Origin: a virus
Virus record (IMG/VR): IMGVR_UViG_3300024346_000369
Location: 1 to 29,339 of that record
Length of the DNA stretch: 29,339 bases
Direction: 5' to 3' (one strand)
A program made the translations under genes and the position numbers. This document shows positions 10,746-18,084 of this stretch, one piece after another. How positions within the stretch are numbered: the first letter of the stretch is position 1; each line of letters begins with the position of its first letter. The notes beneath the pieces were generated by a model. That model was given only the letters and a program-made list of their open reading frames with translations. It had not been told where the DNA came from and made no database searches.

Positions 10746-11419
10746 TAGTTTATATTAAATAAATAATTCCTGATCGATTTTAATAAGGTGTATGGTTGTT
10801 CCACTTCTTCACAAATACCCTTTTCTCTTAATATTTTATTGTATTCGTATGCCATACCACATCGTTTCCAATTAATTTCTTCACCTTCATCTCTTCTAAT
10901 AGTATTGACAACTGTCACTTCATCGTGTTTAAAACCGTACCTACTTTGTGGGATTTTACTGATTAATTTTTCACTGAAACCCTTCTCCTTACATTTACAT
11001 TTATTCATCTTAGCATTAAGAGTGTACTCACCAATTAAACCATACATTTCCATACCATCATAATATTCTGACATTTCCACTAATTGTCTTTGTGATGCAC
11101 CACTAAAACATGTTGTAAACATTATTTTAGTTTCTTTCGTCGTTAAAGGTGATAATTCATCTATAATTCGAACTATATCTTCATTAGAAACCCCCATAAC
11201 CAAAGTATATCCCGTCCCATAACTAGTAAGGTTTATTTGTTTTAAAATTAAACCTTTGTTTTTGGAAACGAATTTTTTTATATCCCCAATAATTTGATCA
11301 ATATCATTCGTTGTACCAATAACACTATGTGTTAATTTGGAGAGGAGTTTGTATAGAAATCTTTCTTCTTTTTTATATAAAAAATAAACAATAAAATGAT
11401 TTGGTTTTCTCTTAAACAT
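10745..11419 (-). CDS. Small protein with a caspase-like Cys motif
   Basis: A 224-residue protein. Residues 97-107 (TKIMFTTCFSGA) form a hydrophobic strand ending in Cys-x-Ser-Gly, as at the catalytic Cys of caspase/metacaspase/CHAT-like (clan CD) peptidases. An earlier strand, LILKQINLTSYGTGYTLVMG (57-76), sits where clan CD enzymes have strand-His-Gly, but here the residues are Ser66-Tyr67-Gly68, so the expected catalytic His is absent at that spot. A CKC pair (141-143) and a basic/acidic C-terminal half follow. The gene lies between two large tail genes, two bases after one and overlapping the next by one base. It may be an inactive caspase-fold protein, a virion maturation protease using another His, or an unrelated fold. 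Confidence 0.5.
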   Translation of the reverse strand: MFKRKPNHFIVYFLYKKEERFLYKLLSKLTHSVIGTTNDIDQIIGDIKKFVSKNKGLILKQINLTSYGTGYTLVMGVSNEDIVRIIDELSPLTTKETKIMFTTCFSGASQRQLVEMSEYYDGMEMYGLIGEYTLNAKMNKCKCKEKGFSEKLISKIPQSRYGFKHDEVTVVNTIRRDEGEEINWKRCGMAYEYNKILREKGICEEVEQPYTLLKSIRNYLFNIN

Positions 11420-11421
11420 AT

Positions 11422-14400
11422 CTATTTTGGTCCAAAGTTTTCGATAAATTTATCATATCCTGTTTTTCCTTTTCTTAAACCTAATTGGTATTGGAACGGT
11501 ACACCTATTTCCATTATGTGTTTTCTTTGACCGTTAACAGTATATTCTTTATAGTTGTCATTTGCCTTAAGTTTTGTACCATTTACCTCAATACAATCTC
11601 TAATTGGCGGTAATAGATAAGGATTAAAATAATCGTCGTCTAAAGGATCACTATTTGGGTCGGGATTAAGATTCGCTTTAAACTGTTGAATTCTTTGGTT
11701 AAAAATTTTATCGTCATAGAAGTCTTGGTTTTCTCCGTTACCCGCATTTTCCCCAAATCCATGTCCTCTTGTATCCCACATAAAATATGGTACCCTTTGA
11801 GATGTGTCACCCAATCTACCGGGTTCATTTAAACACGCCCTTACTAATTCACCCGCCTGTTCTAACTCGGCAGTGTCAGGGTCATCTTCCGAATAAACAA
11901 AATTAAGACCGATAGGTCCTTTACTATCAAACAGTGATGAGTATTCCGCCGTGTAAGGGGAGTCTATCTCTTCAAACTCAAAAGGATAGATACCCGTTTG
12001 GGTATTAAAATTCATTAGTTGAGCAATATCCCCATCTATTTTTCCGTTACTTCTTGCGTCAAATAAATCTTGGACATCTAACCTTCCTTTTTCTTTTATT
12101 TCTTTTGATTGGATTATATATTCCATTAAGTCGTCTAATCCCTTATAGGATGTCGAACCCACACTTCTAGATATAGAACAATTAGGATCTAATTCAGGGT
12201 CCACACATACTTCTTTTAACCATGTGTTTCTAGGACCTAAATCAACTATAGTTGTTGGGAAATTTATTTCGGTTTGCGTAGTCGCCAATGCTCCAGGATA
12301 TAATACTCCCTTTCTAGAACCGTAAAACCCTTTAGTTTTTTTCGAATATTCAACCGTCAACTCCGAATTAACCCCAATATTATTACCTGAATTATCGTAG
12401 TTATATTGTGTCTCCGCATTTTGAGTGAAGTTCGGACTGAAGGGTGTTGATCTATAGTAGTAGTGTACACCGTTCTCATCTTCTTTTCTATATAAACAAT
12501 CTTTACAGTATCTATTTTTACCTCTCTTCATGAATTGGAAGAAGTATAATGCTCCGTTCAACCATGAATTTGAGAATGTATAGGAGATAACCCCACCACA
12601 CATTAATTTACCAAATAATTTTCTTCTTCTATATGAATTAAGTAATTCACCTGTTCTACCCGCCAATGGTACTATTGTAAAAACACCATCCCTAAATTCT
12701 GAATATCCTGATAAAGTACCATCTTTTGTTAATGATTTATCAACCCAATATGGACCTTTTTTCTTAACCTTACCATAGTATGCTCCGTTATAAACACAGT
12801 GAGCAACATTATTTTGGAATGAATTAACATTATTTTCTGTAAATCTTTTTTCATGTTTGGAGACGACCGCCATAACATTATATGGTGTCCTCGGTTCACA
12901 CTCAACTTCGTTAGTACCCAAAACAGCATCTTCATAGTCTTGCGTAGAACCGTATTGTGTCCATAATGTCGGGGAAGTCCATCCTCCACCTTCGCCAGGT
13001 TCATACGTTTCTATATGATCTTTCGCATCTACATAGGTGGTTAAAACCGTATTATATATTCCGGTTAACGGGGAAAGGAAAGGTCTCAATTTCATATCAC
13101 CCGTTCTCCCTTTCTCATCCTCAATGATTGTATCATATTTAGAACAACCACTTTCTATCTCAGTGAATGTTACTGTATCTGGATCAATATCCGCAACTTT
13201 CCATACCTTAGAAACTACGACAACCCCATCAGTGGTATGACACGTTCCGTTAACAGGTTGATCTATGGGTGTGTTATATGCCTGTGAAATTGCATCCGCA
13301 ATAAGACCATAAAGACCAATAATCTTCCATCTACTAACATCCGCATCCCACACAATTTGATAGACTTGTCCAATACCGACAGGCACATATTCGGGACCAG
13401 CACCATAAGGGTCTATTTCTAATAGATATGTCTGATATAGTACGTCCCCATCATTTGGGTTTGAGTTAATTGGTGGTGGGGTAATGTTATATGAATCAAA
13501 ATATAAATCGGTATCAGGTGAGAATGAAAGTGCACCATTAATTACTTGGTAGGTATTAACTGTTAAACCTAATGATGTGAAAGTAGATTGCTGATTTTGT
13601 GCTCCATTTAATGTACTAGTTTGTTGATCGTTTAAAGTTAATGTTTGTGAGTTTCCTGAGCAATCAGTGTACGATGTCGTAACTGAAGCACCAGTACCGT
13701 TAGTGATATTGTAAGAAGCACAATCGCTCGAAGCAACGGTATATAATTCCGAAAAATTTTGATTTGATGAGTACGTCCCACCGGTTATCGACGGATAATC
13801 CGACTCGCTTATTTGGTCGACATTAGCAACGACCGCAGACGCCACTTCATCTTCAGTACAATCATAACAATCGGGGTAAGTTAATAGACTCAATTTAAAA
13901 ATGTTTTTAAATTGGAATTCTTTAGCTCGTCTAAACATTTTAGCCGCAGCTCTTTTAGAGACACCAGTGCTTTCTAAAAGTTCTGCAATTGCGTACATAA
14001 CTTGGGTGGCTATCTCTTTGAAGAATAATTGAATTCTCAGTCCGATGTACTCTATAAAACTTAGTATTGTTAATATGAAGAAATTGAATCTATGATTTCT
14101 TACCGCATCATTTATTGGGAAAAAATTATTAGTATTCGAACAATCATCTTTTTCTGAGGGCCATATTTCTTTAATACCAATAAATGATTCATTTCTATCC
14201 TTGACAAGGAAACTAAAAACGGATTCTAAAGCACTCTTCTTATAATATTGATTGATAAAATTAGATGCGGTATAAACTCTACCATATCTAAATTGATAAA
14301 AATAATCTTGAGGAACACCTAACTGATTTGCATCTATTGCGTCTTGACTAATTCCCGCGATTTCATCAATTGATTGTGAAGGATAATCATCTAAATTTGT

Positions 14401-15645
14401 TGAAAATGAATATGACTTTGTGTCAATCGTTGATGGTCCACCTAAATAACTGGTATCACCATTATGGTACTCTCTAATATTAGGTATTAAAAATTTACCC
14501 GTAAATCTATTTCTCTCACCCGTATCTTCATTTAAACTTATCCTAAAACGATAATTACCTTGTGTTGGGATACCTTTAGTTTGATCATATGTCTCGACCA
14601 TTTCACCAAATTCATTGGTTATTAGTCGTTTCATGTTCATCGGTACTCTGAAGAAATAAACCCCATTTTCATCAACTTGTGAATCAATTGCAATGGCCTC
14701 CAAAATGGGTCTTCCCATGTTAAATGTTCCATCCACATTTTTTTCATACTGACCACTAAATCTAATTGCCTCAATATCACCCGGAAATGTTGTTAATTTA
14801 CATTTTTCACCCATTTGATTATCGACATTACAATTAACTCTAAGAGCGTCTTTACCCGAATCAGTAAATGTCCCTCCCATCATAAGTGCATAAGGTTCGA
14901 TACGAATACCTTTTTCGGATAAATCAAAGTCTACCCTACTAATGCCGATTTCACAAAGATCTTCGTTACCCCAAAAAGGGTAAACTTCAATAGTCTTTTC
15001 AAAAGTTACGATTTGAGGTAATCCATCTATATTATTTGAACCCATGTACGTATACAAGTTTTCAAATTTCTCTTTAGATACTCCCTCATAAATTAAATCG
15101 TAAGGTGTAAGTGAATTACAACCCATGTCTGATAAATCAACGTCAACATGAACAGTTTGTGACCCTACAGGAACCCCCCAAATCATGAAGTCTCCCGCGT
15201 CGTTTGTTTTGACAGTATACCTATAGTATTTTTCATACACCTCTAAAACTTCTTCTCTACCAATAATATCTTCTTGGTCGGGGAATGTTCCTGTTGGTGT
15301 GTGTGCACTATGTTGTTTTCTAGATGGTAGTAAATTATATCTGTAACCGTCATCATTTCTGTCAGTACTTATTGTGTAAGGGTATAATTGACTGATTACA
15401 GGGTCATCCGAGTCTTCATCACTAAGTGGGATAAATATTGATACCCTTGCATTTGCAACACCAACCCCCTCATTTACAGAGATTCGACCACAAACAACAC
15501 CATAGTCCGCACATAAAGATGTGTAGATGTCCTTTTGGGTAAACTTTAACGAAAGAATTTCTAAAAGATCATAATCCTGTTTTAATTCAACAGTTAACTT
15601 TTGATCTTTACCAATTTCCGTTCTTATTCTGTGTTTCTGTATCAT
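11422..15645 (-). CDS. Large baseplate/tail protein with carboxypeptidase-regulatory-like domain
   Basis: A 1407-residue protein following gp6. Residues about 45-175 look like a carboxypeptidase-regulatory/transthyretin-like Ig domain: VVCGRISVNEGVGVANARVS early, and later KTNDAGDFMIWGVPVGSQTV, the usual G-x-f-x-f-x-x-v-p-x-G strand. A hydrophobic helical stretch (about 515-560, FFILTILSFIEYIGLRIQLF) is followed by Lys/Arg-rich helices (STGVSKRAAAKMFRRAKEFQ), then Cys-containing segments, some paired (CYDC, CKDC). Gene order matches the place of wedge protein gp7 in T4, which is also very large, but I cannot show homology. It may be a virion protein with an internal hydrophobic core segment. 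The start ATG is preceded by a hairpin and an overlapping two-codon ORF. Confidence 0.65.
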   Translation of the reverse strand: MIQKHRIRTEIGKDQKLTVELKQDYDLLEILSLKFTQKDIYTSLCADYGVVCGRISVNEGVGVANARVSIFIPLSDEDSDDPVISQLYPYTISTDRNDDGYRYNLLPSRKQHSAHTPTGTFPDQEDIIGREEVLEVYEKYYRYTVKTNDAGDFMIWGVPVGSQTVHVDVDLSDMGCNSLTPYDLIYEGVSKEKFENLYTYMGSNNIDGLPQIVTFEKTIEVYPFWGNEDLCEIGISRVDFDLSEKGIRIEPYALMMGGTFTDSGKDALRVNCNVDNQMGEKCKLTTFPGDIEAIRFSGQYEKNVDGTFNMGRPILEAIAIDSQVDENGVYFFRVPMNMKRLITNEFGEMVETYDQTKGIPTQGNYRFRISLNEDTGERNRFTGKFLIPNIREYHNGDTSYLGGPSTIDTKSYSFSTNLDDYPSQSIDEIAGISQDAIDANQLGVPQDYFYQFRYGRVYTASNFINQYYKKSALESVFSFLVKDRNESFIGIKEIWPSEKDDCSNTNNFFPINDAVRNHRFNFFILTILSFIEYIGLRIQLFFKEIATQVMYAIAELLESTGVSKRAAAKMFRRAKEFQFKNIFKLSLLTYPDCYDCTEDEVASAVVANVDQISESDYPSITGGTYSSNQNFSELYTVASSDCASYNITNGTGASVTTSYTDCSGNSQTLTLNDQQTSTLNGAQNQQSTFTSLGLTVNTYQVINGALSFSPDTDLYFDSYNITPPPINSNPNDGDVLYQTYLLEIDPYGAGPEYVPVGIGQVYQIVWDADVSRWKIIGLYGLIADAISQAYNTPIDQPVNGTCHTTDGVVVVSKVWKVADIDPDTVTFTEIESGCSKYDTIIEDEKGRTGDMKLRPFLSPLTGIYNTVLTTYVDAKDHIETYEPGEGGGWTSPTLWTQYGSTQDYEDAVLGTNEVECEPRTPYNVMAVVSKHEKRFTENNVNSFQNNVAHCVYNGAYYGKVKKKGPYWVDKSLTKDGTLSGYSEFRDGVFTIVPLAGRTGELLNSYRRRKLFGKLMCGGVISYTFSNSWLNGALYFFQFMKRGKNRYCKDCLYRKEDENGVHYYYRSTPFSPNFTQNAETQYNYDNSGNNIGVNSELTVEYSKKTKGFYGSRKGVLYPGALATTQTEINFPTTIVDLGPRNTWLKEVCVDPELDPNCSISRSVGSTSYKGLDDLMEYIIQSKEIKEKGRLDVQDLFDARSNGKIDGDIAQLMNFNTQTGIYPFEFEEIDSPYTAEYSSLFDSKGPIGLNFVYSEDDPDTAELEQAGELVRACLNEPGRLGDTSQRVPYFMWDTRGHGFGENAGNGENQDFYDDKIFNQRIQQFKANLNPDPNSDPLDDDYFNPYLLPPIRDCIEVNGTKLKANDNYKEYTVNGQRKHIMEIGVPFQYQLGLRKGKTGYDKFIENFGPK

Positions 15646-15652
15646 ATCATAT

Positions 15653-15672
15653 AAATAGGTTAGAACCTATTT
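15653..15672 (-). promoter_or_regulatory. Perfect inverted repeat just upstream of the 1407-aa gene
   Basis: On the minus strand the RNA would read AAATAGGTTCTAACCTATTT: an eight-base stem closed by a UCUA loop, ending eight bases before the start ATG (15645). No U-run follows, so it is not a typical terminator. It lies in the 59-base gap after gp6, one of the widest gaps in the tail operon. It could limit ribosome access, mark an RNA processing site, or bind a regulator. Base pairing is clear; function is unknown. Confidence 0.4.
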
Positions 15673-15704
15673 TCCTTAATTAATAATAATACGGAAAAAG
15701 AAAA

Positions 15705-17537
15705 TTAAAATGTAGTGGAACCTAAGGTTTTGACCCTTATTTTGATATCTTTTTTAGGGAATCTAATTTGGAAAATTTGGTTACTTTTCATGAAAATAGT
15801 GGAATCTGACTGATCAATCTCTTTTGTTACTTCATCTAAGTAACCTTGTGAAACTTCCGCAGTTGAATACTCACCTCCTGTTTTACCAAAGACTCTAAGA
15901 TCAACAACGTTAACAATTCCAACAATATCTGAAATAGATTTTTGTAGTTCACCAACAAATAATGGGTCACCCATTTTTCTATTATTTATGGAGAAGAAAT
16001 CGGTGGCTTGTCCAATAACATCTTTTAAGACCTCACTTTGATTAATATTTTTATCAATAAGTAAATCTATTTCTAAACCAAAATCCAATACCTCACCACT
16101 CTGAATATCAATATAATCATTGATCATTCTGTAATTTGTTAGATATCTTAGGATATTGTTTTTTAACGTGTTTGAAACTGTATCTGTTAAGTTACCTTCA
16201 TTATCATATGAAAGTAGTTTAATCTTAATCTTATTATCCTCTTCCATAACATTTACCTTTGCAGGTGCACCATATGTTGATGGCATAGTTTCAATTAAAG
16301 TTTTGTAGTCATTTAATGTAACTGCTCTGTTTTGTGCTGCGAAGTTGTAACCAACCATATTACGTATCTCTTCAACAGTTGGTTGGTCTGATCCTCCCAC
16401 GGCCGGCGTTACGTTGGTAACATTTAATGATTGGACCACTTGGTTATTAACGTTTGTAAGTGGTCCATTTACGTTAAACTCAACGTTATCGACGCTATTA
16501 ATAACGTTAACACCTAAGTTAGTATTCTTACCACCCCCAACTCTATATTTTATGAATAAAGTACTATTGGTTTTTGGTGTTGCACCTAACGATAAGTTAT
16601 TTAAGTATGTACCTAAATTTACTTTCAATGAACCTTCGTTAAATGAATCTAAATTTTCTAATGGGTCGACCGCACCTGATCCAAAAGTTACTGACATGTA
16701 ACCCTCAGGAGTGTATTCACTAATGAATTTATTCGTCACTCTTTTATAATCCCCCGCAGTGAAATTAGAGGTATCTGAAGAAGAAGTTCTGTTTGGTACA
16801 AATACTTTATCTTCCATCAAACTCTTAACCTCATACCATCTATTATTTTCTGATGAAAATTCCGATGATGTTGGGTTGGCAGTAAAATTTGTTCCTTCCT
16901 TGTGTATAATTGATGTTACACCCAAAACATTTTGTTCTGGTAAGAAAATCTTAAAAAATGGTTTTTGATCTTGTGATGAGATGACTCTTCTAAAAACTCT
17001 CGAAACTCCATTTACAACCGCTTCTCTTTTAGTGATCGTATATGAAATCAGTTTATTATTTGAATCAAAATTTGGTATTTTTAATCTATTGGGTTCTCCT
17101 TTTAAATTAAATGGACTTGAGAAATCAGTATCATCAATTGTTTCAAATGTTTGTCCTCCACCTGAAATTTGTGCACCCGCTTTCAATATTCCCAAATATC
17201 TTTCATCTTCTTTATCACCTCTAACCGGAACATTAATTGAAAAATCACATAATGATACAGAAGGTCTATTACCCGGTATTCTTATACCATATGTTTTGGC
17301 AATATGGAATAGGGATCTTCTTTGTTGTGCGAAATCCAACATCGTTTCCTGCCAAACTCTATCGATATGGTAATGTAGGTTATCACCAATCGCAGCGTTA
17401 AGATCCAACAATACTGAAAAGATCGACGCGTCGTTGGTATTCTTAACTAAATCAGGATAATAATCCTTAGTTAGGTTAACGAGTTCTTCCCTTAAACCGG
17501 CAAAATCTCTTTTTGCATATGATATTTTTTTACTCAT
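15705..17537 (-). CDS. 6: Baseplate wedge protein gp6-like (baseplate J family)
   Basis: A 610-residue protein (T4 gp6 is about 660). The N-terminus is typical of T4-like gp6: YAKRDFAGLREELVNLTKDY, then DASIFSVLLDLNAAIGDNL and TYGIRIPGNRPSVSLCDFSI. The C-terminal half has the baseplate-J pattern GGSDQPTVEEIRNMVGYNF and ALNDYKTLIE-like residues (TLNDYKTLIETMPSTYGAPA). In T4, gp6 dimers form the backbone ring of the baseplate wedges around the hub and drive the change of shape on infection. The ATG starts one base after the gp25 stop, and gp25 and gp6 are partners in the wedge, so the pair is mutually supporting. No truncation is seen. Confidence 0.92.
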   Translation of the reverse strand: MSKKISYAKRDFAGLREELVNLTKDYYPDLVKNTNDASIFSVLLDLNAAIGDNLHYHIDRVWQETMLDFAQQRRSLFHIAKTYGIRIPGNRPSVSLCDFSINVPVRGDKEDERYLGILKAGAQISGGGQTFETIDDTDFSSPFNLKGEPNRLKIPNFDSNNKLISYTITKREAVVNGVSRVFRRVISSQDQKPFFKIFLPEQNVLGVTSIIHKEGTNFTANPTSSEFSSENNRWYEVKSLMEDKVFVPNRTSSSDTSNFTAGDYKRVTNKFISEYTPEGYMSVTFGSGAVDPLENLDSFNEGSLKVNLGTYLNNLSLGATPKTNSTLFIKYRVGGGKNTNLGVNVINSVDNVEFNVNGPLTNVNNQVVQSLNVTNVTPAVGGSDQPTVEEIRNMVGYNFAAQNRAVTLNDYKTLIETMPSTYGAPAKVNVMEEDNKIKIKLLSYDNEGNLTDTVSNTLKNNILRYLTNYRMINDYIDIQSGEVLDFGLEIDLLIDKNINQSEVLKDVIGQATDFFSINNRKMGDPLFVGELQKSISDIVGIVNVVDLRVFGKTGGEYSTAEVSQGYLDEVTKEIDQSDSTIFMKSNQIFQIRFPKKDIKIRVKTLGSTTF

Positions 17538-17538
17538 A

Positions 17539-17994
17539 TTATATATTAATTATAACAAAATCTGATGATGAAAATGCACCATTATTAACTGTGTAATCTA
17601 TTTTAACTTTAGCGGTGTATGGTTTGGTGGATGGGTCTGCCAATCTGAATAATCTTTCGTCGTCATCATCATTAACCATCTTTTTTGACTTGTCCTCGTC
17701 ATCTTCCGCAGATATCACCACAATAGAATTAATATCTAAGTTTGGTAGATATTTTCTACATCCCTCTCTAATTTCTTCTTCGATTAGGTTAAAAGTCACC
17801 ATATCGTTTTGATCAAAGATGTATTCATAGATTCTAGTACCAAAATCAGGTAAAAAAAATCTACTCCCTTTCTTAGTTAAAATAAGGTGAATAAGGTTAG
17901 ATCTAACCTCTCTTTCAGGAGAAGTAGTTCTTTTTAAATAATCACCCGTAACACTATCCCTAAATGGGAACTCAATTCCATACGTTACTGCCAT
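17539..17994 (-). CDS. 25: Baseplate wedge protein gp25-like
   Basis: A 151-residue protein of the gpW/gp25 family (T4 gp25 is 132). The family signature is clear: an N-terminal AVTYGIEFPFRDS, then REVRSNLIHLILTKKGSRFF with LPDFGTRIYEYIFDQ, then EEEIREGCRKYLPNLDINSI. In the T4 baseplate gp25 sits at the inner wedge where gp6 and the sheath initiation meet. I chose ATG 17994 because the longer frame to 18012 would use TTG and adds residues unlike the family. The gene begins 37 bases after the NrdA terminator and opens the structural operon, so a promoter should lie between them. The C-terminus is longer than T4 and contains an acidic stretch (EDDEDKSKKMVNDDDDER). Confidence 0.92.
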   Translation of the reverse strand: MAVTYGIEFPFRDSVTGDYLKRTTSPEREVRSNLIHLILTKKGSRFFLPDFGTRIYEYIFDQNDMVTFNLIEEEIREGCRKYLPNLDINSIVVISAEDDEDKSKKMVNDDDDERLFRLADPSTKPYTAKVKIDYTVNNGAFSSSDFVIINI

Positions 17995-18031
17995 ACTAAT
18001 AAATATAAACAATGTTAAAATGAGTATAAAT

Positions 18032-18057
18032 AAAAAACCCCTCGAAAACGAGGGGTT
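18032..18057 (-). terminator. Intrinsic terminator after nrdA
   Basis: On the minus strand a nine-base stem AACCCCTCG / CGAGGGGTT encloses a TTTT loop and runs into TTTTA then TTTATA (six T in a row counting the stem end). It starts 27 bases after the NrdA stop and separates the nucleotide/replication block from the structural operon. On the plus strand the hairpin is followed by A residues, so it acts only for minus-strand transcription. Confidence 0.9.
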
Positions 18058-18084
18058 AAAAAACGAGTTGAAAAAAAAATCAAT

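Noticed and set aside
17995-18012. Six-residue N-terminal extension of gp25
   Set aside because: It would need a TTG start, while ATG 17994 gives the typical gp25 N-terminus.
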